Numbered from the stretch's first letter, positions 1-8,905 are shown. The stretch is DNA of 64,000 nucleotides from Corynebacterium incognita (GCF_014217255.1 NZ_CP059404.1:1426001-1490000); one strand, 5' to 3'. Notes: generated from the letters alone by a model not told the origin. Numbers and translations: made by a program.

Positions 1-2
1 CC

Positions 3-1058
3 GCACCGCTGCTCATGCGGCTGACTGAGGACGTGGCCATACGCTTCATCCTGGCCGTCGCTGTGTTGGTACTGTTTGTAGGTTTGGGACAAATGGCGGG
101 GTCCGCGGTGGGCGCGAGCCTACGCGACCGGATGAAACAGCGCGACTCTCAGCGCGTGGACTCGGTGCTCGGCGCCATCTTCCAGACCATTTCCACCCTG
201 CTGGTGGTGTGGCTCGTATCCATCCCGCTGGCCTCCGGGTTGCCGGGGGAAGCCGGCCGTGGGTTGCGTGGCTCGGAGATCCTTTCACGCCTCAACTCAA
301 TGGCCCCGCCCGCGCTGGCGGACTTGCCCACCGGCATCGCCGCGCAGCTCACGGAGTCCGGGTTGCCGCCGCTGGTTGCGCCTTTCGACGGCACCCAGGC
401 CGCCGCCGAGGTGGACGCTCCCGCCGAGGACGTCGCGGACAAGGAGATGCTGGATCGGGTGCGCCCCTCGGTCATCCATGTGCTGGGCGACGCCGACGGC
501 TGCCGCCGCCGCCTCATGGGCTCCGGCTTCGTGGCGGACAAAGACTACGTGTTCACTAATGCCCACGTGGTGGCCGGCACGGACAAGGTCTACCTGGACA
601 CAGTGCTGGGGATGAAGTCGGCCAAGGTGGTCTACTACAACCCTGACGTGGACATCGCGGTCTTGCACAGTCCGGATCTCAACCTGCCTGCCCTGCCGTG
701 GGCGGAGCGCACCGCAGAGACGGGCGATGACGCCATCGTCATGGGCTTCCCCAACTCCGGACCTTTCCGGGCCACCCCCGTGCGCATCCGCGAGCGCCTC
801 ATCATCGCCGGCCCGGACATTTACGCCAAGGGGCGTGTGGAGCGCGAGGCCTATCCCGTGCGCGGCAGCATCCGTCAAGGTAATTCGGGCGGGCCCATGA
901 TGAACCCCGAAGGTGATGTGCTCGGCTTGGTCTTCGGTGCGTCCGTGGACGAGACCGAGACCGGCTATGCGCTGACCGCCGCCGAGGTGAAAAAGCATGT
1001 TGGCGACTACACCTCCCTGACCGAGAAGGTCGATACCGGGAAGTGCGTCGCCACGTAG
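3..1058 (+). CDS. marP: MarP-type membrane-anchored serine protease (5' end outside window)
   Basis: Periplasmic trypsin-like protease of the MarP (Rv3671c) family, which protects mycobacteria against acid stress. The frame is open to the window edge, so the N-terminus is missing; compared with the roughly 400-residue mycobacterial protein about 50 residues are absent. Counting from the ATG at position 15, two hydrophobic segments (about 8-30 and 52-75) belong to the CvpA-like membrane domain. The protease domain follows with His184 in TNAHVV, Asp213 in DVDIAV and Ser291 in GNSGGP, a complete triad. It converges on the ABC transporter ATPase with only 9 nt between stops. In M. tuberculosis marP lies close to ephE and a holin-family gene; here the dpp genes separate them. 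Function is inferred from family. Confidence 0.87.
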   Translation, partial: APLLMRLTEDVAIRFILAVAVLVLFVGLGQMAGSAVGASLRDRMKQRDSQRVDSVLGAIFQTISTLLVVWLVSIPLASGLPGEAGRGLRGSEILSRLNSMAPPALADLPTGIAAQLTESGLPPLVAPFDGTQAAAEVDAPAEDVADKEMLDRVRPSVIHVLGDADGCRRRLMGSGFVADKDYVFTNAHVVAGTDKVYLDTVLGMKSAKVVYYNPDVDIAVLHSPDLNLPALPWAERTAETGDDAIVMGFPNSGPFRATPVRIRERLIIAGPDIYAKGRVEREAYPVRGSIRQGNSGGPMMNPEGDVLGLVFGASVDETETGYALTAAEVKKHVGDYTSLTEKVDTGKCVAT

Positions 1059-1067
1059 CGGGGCAGT

Positions 1068-2720
1068 TTAGGCGCGGCCTGCCTGCTCCATCCAGCCCAG
1101 ACCAGGGACGGATTCGATGAGGTTGCGGGTGTAATCTTCCTTCGGGTTGCTGAAGATTTCCTCCGTGGTCCCGTGCTCCACCAGGGAGCCCTTGCGCATC
1201 ACGACGACGTCGTCAGCGGTCTGGCGGACCACCGCGAGGTCGTGGGTGATGAACAAGTAGGTCAGGCCGAGCTCCTCCTGCAGTTCGGCCATGAGCTTCA
1301 GCACCTGGTTCTGCACCAGCACGTCGAGGGCGGACACCGCCTCATCCAGCACGAGGATCTCCGGCTTGAGAGCCAAGGCGCGCGCGATGGCGATGCGCTG
1401 GCGCTGGCCACCGGAGAGCTCGTTGGGGTAGCGGCGCATCGCGGAGCGCGGCATGGCCACCATGTCCAGCAGCTCCGCTACGCGGGCCTCGCGCTCCTTG
1501 CGGGTGCCCACCTTGTGCACGGCCAGCGGCTCCTCGATGCAACGGTAAATCGAGTACATCGGGTCCAGGGAGCCGTAGGGGTTCTGGAAAACCACCTGCA
1601 TCGTGCGGCGCATGTCGAACATCTGCTTCTTGTTCAACGTGGTCATGTCGGTGTTGCCGTAGAAGATCTTGCCTTCCGACGGCTCGAGCAGGCCCAGCAC
1701 CATATTCGCCACGGTGGACTTGCCCGAACCGGACTCGCCCACCAGCGCCAGGGTGGTGCCTTTGCGCAGGCCGAAGCTCACGTTGTTGACCGCGATGAGC
1801 TCCTTCTTCTCCCCGCGGTAGCCGCGGATGTCAAAGCGCTTGGTGAGGTTCTCGACTCGAATGATCTCCTTGCCCGTTTTCACTGCGTCCGAGTGGTCTG
1901 CGGAGATACGCGTGGACGTCAGGGACGGGGCGGCGCCCACGAGACGCTGGGTGTAGGGGTGCTGGGGATCGTCCAGGATGGCTCGGGACGGGCCGGACTC
2001 CACGACGCGGCCGCGGTGCATCACAATGAGGTGATCGGCGCGCTCGGCGGCCAGACCCAGGTCGTGGGTGATGAACAGGACGGCGTTGCCCAGCTGCTTG
2101 GTGAGTGTCCCCAGGTGGTCCAGGATCTGCTTTTGCACGGTGACGTCCAGAGCGGAGGTCGGCTCGTCAGCGATGAGCAGCTTCGGGCGCGCGGCGAGGC
2201 CGATGGCAATCAGTGCGCGCTGGCGCATGCCGCCGGAGAACTCGTGGGGGTACTGCTTGGCGCGGCGCTCGGCGTCGGGAAGCCCGGCCTCCTCCAGCAG
2301 CTCCACCACGCGCTGGTGGCGCTCGGAGCCCGGCACCACGTTGTTGGCCTTGAGCGACTCCTCGACCTGGGTGCCGATCTTCCACACCGGGTTGAGGTTG
2401 GACATCGGGTCCTGCGGGACCAAACCGATCTCGGAGCCGCGCAGCGCCTCGTAGTCCTTGTCGCTGAGGTTGGTGATGTCCTTGCCGTCGAAGAAAATCT
2501 GGCCGCCGGTGACCTTGCCAGTGCCTGGCAACAGGCCCAGGATGCTCATGGCGGTGGTGGACTTGCCCGAGCCGGACTCGCCCACGATGGCTACGGACTG
2601 GCCGGGGTAGATGGAGAGGTTGACGCCGCGGACGGCCTCAACCACGCCGGTGGACGAGGTGAAGGAGATTTTCAGATCCTTCATCTCGAGCAATGGGGTA
2701 GGCGTGTGTGGTTGATTCAT
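1068..2720 (-). CDS. Di/oligopeptide ABC transporter, fused double ATP-binding protein (DppD-DppF type)
   Basis: Cytoplasmic ATPase that energises peptide uptake. One 550-residue chain carries two complete nucleotide-binding domains. The first (about 8-260) has Walker A GESGSGKST, signature FSGGMRQR and Walker B ADEPTSALD; the second (about 285-540) has another GESGSGKST, LSGGQRQR and LDEAVSALD. Each domain is followed by the oligopeptide-family C-terminal extension. In many bacteria these are two proteins (DppD and DppF); the fused form is common in actinobacteria. It is the last gene of the binding protein-permease-permease-ATPase operon and directly abuts the DppC-type permease. Substrate specificity cannot be read from sequence. 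Confidence 0.93.
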   Translation of the reverse strand: MNQPHTPTPLLEMKDLKISFTSSTGVVEAVRGVNLSIYPGQSVAIVGESGSGKSTTAMSILGLLPGTGKVTGGQIFFDGKDITNLSDKDYEALRGSEIGLVPQDPMSNLNPVWKIGTQVEESLKANNVVPGSERHQRVVELLEEAGLPDAERRAKQYPHEFSGGMRQRALIAIGLAARPKLLIADEPTSALDVTVQKQILDHLGTLTKQLGNAVLFITHDLGLAAERADHLIVMHRGRVVESGPSRAILDDPQHPYTQRLVGAAPSLTSTRISADHSDAVKTGKEIIRVENLTKRFDIRGYRGEKKELIAVNNVSFGLRKGTTLALVGESGSGKSTVANMVLGLLEPSEGKIFYGNTDMTTLNKKQMFDMRRTMQVVFQNPYGSLDPMYSIYRCIEEPLAVHKVGTRKEREARVAELLDMVAMPRSAMRRYPNELSGGQRQRIAIARALALKPEILVLDEAVSALDVLVQNQVLKLMAELQEELGLTYLFITHDLAVVRQTADDVVVMRKGSLVEHGTTEEIFSNPKEDYTRNLIESVPGLGWMEQAGRA

Positions 2721-3692
2721 TTAACGCTTCCTCGCCTTCGGATCGAGGGCGTCGCGCACGGCGTCGCCCATCATGATAAAGCTCAACACGGTCAAAGCCA
2801 GTGCGCCCGCGGGGTAGAAGAGCACGCCGGGGCGGGTGCGCAGAGAGGCCTGAGCGGCGGAGATATCGCCGCCCCAAGACACGATGGTCGGCGGGAGGCC
2901 GATGCCCAGGAAGGACAGCGTGGCCTCCGCGACGATGAAGGTACCCAGCGCCACGGTGGCGTAGACGATGATGGGGGCGGCCGCATTGGGCAGGATGTGC
3001 TTGGTGATGATCTGCCACGTGCTGGCACCCACGGAGCGGGCGGCGGTGACGAATTCTTCATTCTTGATGCTCATCACGGCGCCGCGGGTGATGCGCGCGA
3101 TGTTGACCCAGCCGAACAGGCCCAGGACCAAGACCACGGTCGCGATGGTGCGGTGCTCCTTGAACATCTGCATGACGACGATCGCGGCCAGCACCAGCGG
3201 GATGGCGTAGAAGACGTCGGTGAGGCGGCTCAGGATGGAGTCCACCCAGCCGCCGAAATAGCCGGCGATGGAGCCGATGGTGGCGCCCAGCACCACGACG
3301 AGAGCGGTGGCCAAAACGCCGACTGCCACGGAGGCACGGGCGCCGTAAATGGTGCGCGCGTAGATGTCGCAGCCCTGGCGGTCGAAGCCGAAGGGGTGGC
3401 CCGAGCGCGGATCGCCCAGCGAGTTGGACAGCTCGCACAGGCGCGGGTCCGTGCTGGTGAACAGTTGCGGAACGAGCGCCATGGCCAGTGCAAACACGAT
3501 GAGCACCGCGGAGACCCAGAACAGCGGGCGGCGGCGCAGGTAGCGCCATGCCTCGGCCCACTGGGAGGCAGGTGCGGAGTCGTCCTTGACGGCGTCGACG
3601 GCGCCGAGGCCGGTCTCGTCCGTCTCGGCGATGAAGTGCTCCTGGCCTGGGAAGGCGGAAGCGGCGGTGAAGTTCGATTCTGTATTAGGCAT
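2721..3692 (-). CDS. dppC: Peptide ABC transporter permease (DppC type)
   Basis: Inner-membrane permease subunit. The start is set at the ATG at 3692, which overlaps the stop of the upstream permease by 8 nt, a translational-coupling arrangement; a longer reading would run into that gene. The protein begins MPNTESN, has an N-terminal OppC-type segment followed by the first membrane helix around residue 60-80, and carries the EAA-like coupling loop (ARSVGASTWQIITKHILPN) that docks on the ATPase. About 323 residues, normal for the family. It abuts the fused ATPase gene. Confidence 0.92.
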   Translation of the reverse strand: MPNTESNFTAASAFPGQEHFIAETDETGLGAVDAVKDDSAPASQWAEAWRYLRRRPLFWVSAVLIVFALAMALVPQLFTSTDPRLCELSNSLGDPRSGHPFGFDRQGCDIYARTIYGARASVAVGVLATALVVVLGATIGSIAGYFGGWVDSILSRLTDVFYAIPLVLAAIVVMQMFKEHRTIATVVLVLGLFGWVNIARITRGAVMSIKNEEFVTAARSVGASTWQIITKHILPNAAAPIIVYATVALGTFIVAEATLSFLGIGLPPTIVSWGGDISAAQASLRTRPGVLFYPAGALALTVLSFIMMGDAVRDALDPKARKR

Positions 3693-4611
3693 AGCGAATC
3701 CTCGGATCCAGTACGGCATAGAGCAGGTCTACCAACAGGTTGGCGATGATGTAGACGAGCACCAAGACGGTGGTAAACGACACGACGGTGGTGGGCTCAC
3801 CCTTCAAGATGGCCTGGTACATGGTGCCGCCGACGCCGTTGATACCGAAGATGCCCTCGGTGACAATCGCGCCGCCCATGAGGGTGCCCAGGTCGGCGCC
3901 GATGAAGGTGACCACGGGGATGAGCGAGTTACGCAGCACGTGGCGGCCCATCACGGTGTTGCCGGACAGGCCTTTGGCGCGCGCGGTGCGCACGTAGTCC
4001 GCGCGCATGTTCTCACTGACGGACTGGCGGGTCAGGCGGATGACGTAGGCCAGCGACACCGCTCCTAGCACCATGGCGGGCATGAGCAGGGACACGAAGC
4101 TTTCCTTCGGTCCCACGGTCACCGGCAGCAACTCCCACTTCACGCCCACGACGTACTGGAAGACGAAGCCAATAACGAAAGACGGCACGGCGATGATGAG
4201 CAGGGACATCACCAGCACGGTGGAGTCGAAGAAGCCGCCGCGCTTGATGCCGGCGTACACGCCGAAGAGGATGCCAAAGAAGATTTCGAAGACGATCGCC
4301 ATGAGGGCGAGCTTGATGGTCACGGGGAAGGCGGACGCCATCACCTTGGTGACGGCCACGCCGGAGAAGGTTTTACCGAAGTCTAGGGTGAGGATGCCCT
4401 TGAGGTAGAGGAGGTACTGCACCAGGAAGGGCTTGTCCAGGTTGTACTCGACCATGATTCGTTCGCGGGCGGCGTCGGAAAGCCCGCGGTCACCGCCCAG
4501 GGCCTCCACGGGATCGCCGGGCATGAGGAAGACCATCGCGTAGATCAGCAGCGTGGCTCCCAAAAATACTGGGATCATTTGGAGGACGCGTCGGCCAATA
4601 TAGCGCAACAT
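3685..4611 (-). CDS. dppB: Peptide ABC transporter permease (DppB type)
   Basis: Inner-membrane permease of 308 residues. It starts MLRYIGRRVLQMIPVF, the typical DppB N-terminal helix, has the large periplasmic loop after helix 1, and an EAA loop (RTARAKGLSGNTVMGRHVL). First of the three cotranscribed membrane/ATPase genes; its stop overlaps the DppC start. The 150-nt gap to the upstream binding-protein gene holds a hairpin and a palindrome, so expression relative to the binding protein is probably reduced by partial termination. Confidence 0.93.
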   Translation of the reverse strand: MLRYIGRRVLQMIPVFLGATLLIYAMVFLMPGDPVEALGGDRGLSDAARERIMVEYNLDKPFLVQYLLYLKGILTLDFGKTFSGVAVTKVMASAFPVTIKLALMAIVFEIFFGILFGVYAGIKRGGFFDSTVLVMSLLIIAVPSFVIGFVFQYVVGVKWELLPVTVGPKESFVSLLMPAMVLGAVSLAYVIRLTRQSVSENMRADYVRTARAKGLSGNTVMGRHVLRNSLIPVVTFIGADLGTLMGGAIVTEGIFGINGVGGTMYQAILKGEPTTVVSFTTVLVLVYIIANLLVDLLYAVLDPRIRYA

Positions 4612-4653
4612 AAAGAGTCCTTTAGTGTTATAAAATGAGTGTCAAGTATAAAA

Positions 4654-4670
4654 TTAGCAAAGTTTGCTAA
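4654..4670. promoter_or_regulatory. Perfect palindrome upstream of permease genes (RamB-like half element)
   Basis: TTAGCAAA-G-TTTGCTAA is a perfect 8-bp inverted repeat with one central base, lying 43 bp before the permease start. It contains CAAAGTTTGCTAA, which differs at one position from the probable RamB site seen at 43886-43898 in this window. It may be an operator; binding is not shown. Confidence 0.4.
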
Positions 4671-4677
4671 ACGGGCC

Positions 4678-4717
4678 AAAACCCCGGTCGCTCATTTCTG
4701 GTGAGCATCCGGGGTTT
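4678..4717 (-). terminator. Hairpin terminator or attenuator between binding protein and permeases
   Basis: AAACCCCGG pairs with CCGGGGTTT, with an inner GCTCA/TGAGC pairing, followed on the minus strand by TTTTGG. It sits after the binding-protein stop and before the DppB start. A weak T-tract suggests partial termination, a usual way to make more binding protein than permease. Confidence 0.75.
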
Positions 4718-4761
4718 CGCGCAGTGAGATGCGGGGAGGGGCCGCATACTATGCCTGGAAA

Positions 4762-6354
4762 TTATTCCTTGGTGATGGAGTAGTACTCCGGCACGGACTT
4801 CCAGTTGAAGGTCACGTTGGACACGGTCTCCGCGGAGCCGCCGGTGACGTTGGAGTACCACAGTGGGATGGCCGGGAGATCCTCGAGAAGGACTTCCTGT
4901 GCCTCGAGGTAGATCTCGTTGGCCTTCTCGGCGTCGTCGGCCTTCGCCGCTTCCTTCAACTTGGCGTCGAATTCCTTGTTGGAGTAGTCGCCGTCGTTGG
5001 AGGAGGCGCCGGTAGCGTACAGCGGCTCGAGGAAGTTGCCTAGGCCTGGGTAGTCTGCTTGCCAGCCGGTACGGAAAGCGGACTTGATGGTGCGGTTGGT
5101 GACCTCGTCACGCAGGGACTTGAAATCCGGGTAAGGCTTGCCGGTGACCTCGATGCCCAGGGTGTTCTTGATGGAGTTCGCGGTGGCGTCAGCCCATGCC
5201 TTGTGGCCGCCGTCGGCGTTGTAGGCGATCTCCAGCGGGCCTTCGTACTTGCCCATCTTCTCGGCCTTCTCCCACAGCTCCTTGGCCTTTTCTGGGTTGT
5301 ATTCCAGAACCTCGTTGCCCTCGAGGTCCTCGGAGTAGCCCGGGAGGACCGGGGTGGTGAAGTCGGTAGCCGGGGTGCGGGTGCCCTGGAAGATGGTGTC
5401 AGTGATCTCCTTGCGGTTGACGGCCATGGAGATGGCCTGACGACGCAGCTTGCCTTCCTCGCCCTTGAAGTGGTCGAAGGTGTTCGGGATGGTGAACGAC
5501 TGGAATACGGCTGCTGGCTGGTTGACAGCGCGGTCGCCCAGCTCCTCCTCGAAGGTGGAGAACGCGGAGTCTGGAACGGCGTCGAGGACGTCCAGGTTGC
5601 CGGCCAACAGGTCGGTGTAGGCGGCGTCTTGCTGCGCGTAGAAGGCGAAGTTCACGCCGTCGTTCTGCGCCTTGCGCTGGCCGTCGTAGTTTTCGTTGGC
5701 AACGATGGTGGCGGACTGGTTGTGTGCCCACTCTTCCAACTTGTAAGGGCCGTTGGAGACCGGATTCTCGCCGAAGGCCTCGATGTCGTCGAAGGCGACC
5801 TCGGGCAGCGGGAAGAACGCAGAGTAGCCCAGGCGGGTCTCGAAGTCCGCGGTCGGCTGGTTCAGCTCGATGGTGAAGGTCTTATCATCGATGACCTTCA
5901 GGCCTTCCATTTCCTTGGCGCCGTCTTTGTAGCCCTTGATGGGTTCGAAGAAGTAAGAGGACATCATGGACTTCTCCACCGCGAAGTTCCAAGCGTCCAC
6001 GAAGGAGTTGGCAGTCACCGGGGAGCCGTCGGAGAACTTCCAGTCCTTCAGCTTCACCTCGTAGGTGGTGTCGCCCTTCTTCTCGATGGACTCGGCGACC
6101 TCGTTGTGGATCTTGCCCTCGGTGTCGTAGTAGACGAGACCGGAGTAGATCATGTCCACGATGCGGCCGCCGCCGGTCTCGTTGGTATTGGCGGGGACCA
6201 GTGGGTTCTGTGGCTCGGAGCCGTTAGCCAAGACGTAGTTGTCGCCGCCCCCAGACGCGGAATCGCTGGAGTCGGAGCAGGAAACCAGGCCTAGCGCTAA
6301 TGCAAGTGCAGAGGTGCATGCTAGAGCCTTCTTCGCCGTATTTACAGCCTTCAT
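4762..6354 (-). CDS. dppA: Peptide-binding lipoprotein of the ABC importer (SBP family 5)
   Basis: Extracytoplasmic solute-binding lipoprotein. The ATG at 6354 is chosen because GGAAGG lies upstream and because the next 26 residues form a lipoprotein signal ending LGLVSC, with Cys26 as the lipidation site followed by a Ser/Gly/Asp linker. The rest is a full SBP_bac_5 domain (mature length about 500) with the N-terminal IVDMIYSGLVYYD region and a C-terminal IPLWYSN segment typical of oligopeptide binders. First gene of the importer operon, with its own promoter and a hairpin behind it. Confidence 0.93.
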   Translation of the reverse strand: MKAVNTAKKALACTSALALALGLVSCSDSSDSASGGGDNYVLANGSEPQNPLVPANTNETGGGRIVDMIYSGLVYYDTEGKIHNEVAESIEKKGDTTYEVKLKDWKFSDGSPVTANSFVDAWNFAVEKSMMSSYFFEPIKGYKDGAKEMEGLKVIDDKTFTIELNQPTADFETRLGYSAFFPLPEVAFDDIEAFGENPVSNGPYKLEEWAHNQSATIVANENYDGQRKAQNDGVNFAFYAQQDAAYTDLLAGNLDVLDAVPDSAFSTFEEELGDRAVNQPAAVFQSFTIPNTFDHFKGEEGKLRRQAISMAVNRKEITDTIFQGTRTPATDFTTPVLPGYSEDLEGNEVLEYNPEKAKELWEKAEKMGKYEGPLEIAYNADGGHKAWADATANSIKNTLGIEVTGKPYPDFKSLRDEVTNRTIKSAFRTGWQADYPGLGNFLEPLYATGASSNDGDYSNKEFDAKLKEAAKADDAEKANEIYLEAQEVLLEDLPAIPLWYSNVTGGSAETVSNVTFNWKSVPEYYSITKE

Positions 6355-6416
6355 TGAGGGACCTTCCGGAGAGATGATGTACAAACTCCCGATCAAGTGT
6401 GAATCGGTTAACGGTA

Positions 6417-6470
6417 AAATTACCCTGTGTGCGAGCTAACATACAAGCAGTTTTCTAAAATTCAGAAAAC
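6417..6470 (-). promoter_or_regulatory. Candidate promoter and operator of the peptide importer operon
   Basis: On the minus strand a -35-like TTGTAT (6441-6446) and a -10 TAATTT (6417-6422) are 18 nt apart, giving a leader of about 55 nt. Just upstream lies the inverted repeat GTTTTCT-N7-AGAAAAC (6450-6470), well placed for a regulator. The rest of 6471-6594 is AT-rich and shows no gene. Confidence 0.45.
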
Positions 6471-6594
6471 GGTTCCCATTATTCATCGGGCGGTTTGCGT
6501 AGGCATTTCAGCAAAAATGCAGGTTGATAGGGGTTTACCTGTCGTTAACCTAGGGGTCATCACTATTTGTGGTGTGCATAAAATGAATATTTAA

Positions 6595-6639
6595 AGTGAC
6601 CGCTCGCACATAATTGCCCCAAAATGGGGGGTGGTCACT
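6595..6639 (-). terminator. Stem-loop at the 3' end of the hydrolase gene
   Basis: AGTGACC pairs with GGTCACT, enclosing a second CCCC/GGGG hairpin, starting inside the last codon of the hydrolase. The minus-strand continuation TTTAAATATTC is only moderately T-rich, so termination is likely but not certain. Confidence 0.5.
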
Positions 6640-7555
6640 AGTGTTGGCGCAGCCAGCCCAACAGCGTGTCCACAAAATCCCCCGGCGCCTCCACGTGAGG
6701 CAGATTCTTGGTCCCGCGGATATGGCGGGAGGAAAACGGCGCCTCCACACGCGCCGCAGCGCGGCGCACCACCGGCCGCCACAGCCCCTGGTCGGCGTGG
6801 ATAAACAGGGTAGGGCACTGCACCTTGAGGTTGAACCACTGCACCGGCACCACGGCGGTGAGCAGGCGGTTATGCCACATGATGCCCCGGGCAGCGTGGG
6901 GGATGAGCGCGGCGTCGGCACGCAATCGCAGCGTCCGCGCACAGTGCTCCGTCCCGTGGTAGCGCGACGCAGTATTCAGGAGCAGATGGCGGTGAATCGC
7001 GCCCTCATTAAACCCCGGCTTGAGGCGGACCAAGCGCGACGGCATCCGGAACCACAGCGCGCGGAGGATGATCCAGCCAAAGTCCCAGGGGCGCGCCGCA
7101 ATAGCCCGGCGCATATCCACTGGGAAAGCGCCGGACACGGACATCAACCCCCGCGTCATCGCCGGGTGTTGCAAGGCCACGCCCCACGCCAGCGCCGCGC
7201 CCGAGTCTGCGCCCACCAAAACGGCGTCGTCGTGTCCCAGCGCCCGGATGGCGCCCACGACGTCCCCGATAAACGTGCGGATGTCCTGCCCCGATTCCCC
7301 CGGGGGCTTGTCAGACATACCGAAGCCGCGCAGATCCAGCGCGGCGACATGGAACCCGGCCTGAGCTAGAGGCGCGATACAGTCCCGAAAATCGTGCCAA
7401 CCGCCGTACGCGTCATGAAGTAGCACGATGAGGGGATCCTCCGGGGACCCCGCCACCGCTGCGTGCAGGCGAATGCCGCGGGCGTGGAGCATCTCGTGCT
7501 CAAACGGCCCGTCCAGCTCTACCACATTTGGCGATACCGGCGGTTGTGCAGGCAT
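6638..7555 (-). CDS. Alpha/beta hydrolase, epoxide hydrolase-like (EphE type)
   Basis: Predicted cytoplasmic hydrolase of 305 residues. The oxyanion-hole region reads LHDAYGGWHDF, the strand-order motif DLRGFGMSDKP is typical of epoxide hydrolase/haloalkane dehalogenase relatives, and the nucleophile elbow is GADSGAAL, with Asp rather than Ser as nucleophile. The C-terminal His is in LPHVEAPGD. It follows the holin-family gene by 8 nt. M. tuberculosis has the same pair (Rv3669 and ephE, Rv3670) near marP, which supports the EphE assignment. The substrate is unknown. Confidence 0.82.
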   Translation of the reverse strand: MPAQPPVSPNVVELDGPFEHEMLHARGIRLHAAVAGSPEDPLIVLLHDAYGGWHDFRDCIAPLAQAGFHVAALDLRGFGMSDKPPGESGQDIRTFIGDVVGAIRALGHDDAVLVGADSGAALAWGVALQHPAMTRGLMSVSGAFPVDMRRAIAARPWDFGWIILRALWFRMPSRLVRLKPGFNEGAIHRHLLLNTASRYHGTEHCARTLRLRADAALIPHAARGIMWHNRLLTAVVPVQWFNLKVQCPTLFIHADQGLWRPVVRRAAARVEAPFSSRHIRGTKNLPHVEAPGDFVDTLLGWLRQH

Positions 7556-7563
7556 GGAGAAGA

Positions 7564-8061
7564 CTAGGTGTACAGGCCGTTGTTGCCGTTCACGCGCTTG
7601 GTAGCGGAACCCGGGACAAGCTTCTTCATCTCAGAGACGGACTTGATGGTCTTCTCCGGCTTCTTCACCTTCTTGATGTTCTTAAAGCCAATGAAGCCGA
7701 TGATGGCGGCCAAGACCACCATGATCAAGAAGACGATAAGGAAGGCTGCCCAGCGGTCCAGCCACAGATCCAGCAGCTCCGCGAGGAAGAAAAAGAAGAA
7801 GAAGGAAGAGTACAGGGCGATGGTGCCGGCCACGCCGAACATACCACCGCCGATGGCGCCCTTCTTCGCGGAATCCGCGAGCTCCGTCTTCGCCAACTCC
7901 ACCTCGGAGCGAATGAGGCTGGACATCTGCTCCGTGGCGTTGGACACCAGGGTGCCCAGGGAAGCGCCAGCGTGGGTAGCGTCCGCATCAGAGAGCGGGA
8001 TGGAGTTCACCTTCCCGCCGAACTGGTTGGAGCCGTCCGTGTACAGGCCGTCGTTGCTCAC
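7564..8061 (-). CDS. Phage holin family / YqjE-like membrane protein
   Basis: A 165-residue membrane protein with an N-terminal cytoplasmic part containing an amphipathic helix (about 40-60), two transmembrane helices (about 72-95 and 100-122, the first preceded by a run of Phe) and a Lys-rich tail. It matches the PF07332-type family annotated 'phage holin', which in actinobacteria is a housekeeping protein and not prophage-derived; the corresponding mycobacterial gene is Rv3669. It leads the two-gene unit with the EphE-like hydrolase. No function is established. Confidence 0.75.
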   Translation of the reverse strand: MSNDGLYTDGSNQFGGKVNSIPLSDADATHAGASLGTLVSNATEQMSSLIRSEVELAKTELADSAKKGAIGGGMFGVAGTIALYSSFFFFFFLAELLDLWLDRWAAFLIVFLIMVVLAAIIGFIGFKNIKKVKKPEKTIKSVSEMKKLVPGSATKRVNGNNGLYT

Positions 8062-8169
8062 AGTGGAAACCTTTCTGCTTCGCGAAAATCTTTTGTTGGT
8101 CTAAATCTTATTCCGTGCCCCGAGGTTGCTCTGGGGCACACTATCCATAGTGCCACTTTTTACGCAGGC

Positions 8170-8175
8170 TATTGT
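8170..8175 (+). promoter_or_regulatory. -10 element of a leaderless promoter
   Basis: TATTGT ends 7 nt before the ATG at 8183, the spacing seen in leaderless corynebacterial mRNAs; there is no convincing ribosome binding site. Confidence 0.5.
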
Positions 8176-8182
8176 AGTTGAT

Positions 8183-8905
8183 ATGCCGAGAACCGACCTG
8201 TTCCCCGCGTTATTGGCCCTGGATGGGGTGGCGGACCTCGTTGAATCTGCGACCGCCGCTATCGCGCGCGTGCACCGCAGACCTGCTGGTTTGCGGAAAT
8301 ATGACGTCATATCAGCCGAGTCTTTGGCCCGCGGCGCGCGCTCGACGGCGCTGTTTTTGGGCGTGGCATCGGCGGAAGATATCAATTCTGCAACTGTGTC
8401 GGGAGGCGGCGTCGACAAGCTCCTGAGTGCTTATTCGGTGCTGGCGCCAGCGGTTGATGAGGCGACCGTGCGCGACTTCGCCCGCGCGCCGCTGCACCTC
8501 TTCTCGCGCCTGGATGTGGTCCTCGGTGGCGATGGTACCCCGGCTGCTGGGGCTGGCCCGCGCGTCAGTGGGCTGGGGGCGTTGCTTGCCGACGCCCCCG
8601 GGCACGTTCCGGGCCGCGATGCGTTGCTGCCGGTGCTGGTGCACGCAGAGATTGCTTCGCGGGAGTTGTTTGGGGAGCGCAGCGAAGCCCTCGGCCGCGT
8701 CGTCTTACGCACCGCGGCCGTGCACACCGGCCTGGATCCGCGCGGCTTCGCGGTACCAGAGCCCTACCTGTTGCGACACAAGGCGCAGTACCAGGCGGCG
8801 CTGCGGGACTTTGCCGCCGGTCAGCCTGGTGACGCCCTGCGGTTTCTCCTGCGCGCTCTCGTGGCCGGGGCCAAGGAAGCCGACGGGATTACCCAGGCCG
8901 TCTAG
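8183..8905 (+). CDS. Conserved actinobacterial protein, Rv3662c-like
   Basis: A 240-residue soluble protein, beginning MPRTDLFPALLALDGVAD, without a signal peptide or membrane helix. The ATG at 8183 is preferred because a TANNNT element sits 7 nt upstream. The ALA/ARG-rich helical sequence and its position facing the HAD phosphatase match Rv3662c, a conserved protein whose frequent label 'oxidoreductase' is unsupported by any cofactor motif I can see. It converges on the HAD gene with overlapping stops. Function unknown. Confidence 0.75.
   Translation: MPRTDLFPALLALDGVADLVESATAAIARVHRRPAGLRKYDVISAESLARGARSTALFLGVASAEDINSATVSGGGVDKLLSAYSVLAPAVDEATVRDFARAPLHLFSRLDVVLGGDGTPAAGAGPRVSGLGALLADAPGHVPGRDALLPVLVHAEIASRELFGERSEALGRVVLRTAAVHTGLDPRGFAVPEPYLLRHKAQYQAALRDFAAGQPGDALRFLLRALVAGAKEADGITQAV

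Noticed and set aside
1173..3749. Very long open frame antisense to the ABC transporter genes (also antisense to topA at 18347-20647, and to sdhCA at 44145-47039)
   Set aside because: High third-position GC in the real genes leaves antisense frames open; the translations are low-complexity (His, Gly, Val, Leu rich), have no family motifs, and the sense genes are well supported.
7564..8061. Prophage remnant suggested by a holin-family gene
   Set aside because: No other phage genes are nearby, and the same gene sits beside ephE in mycobacteria; the family name is historical.
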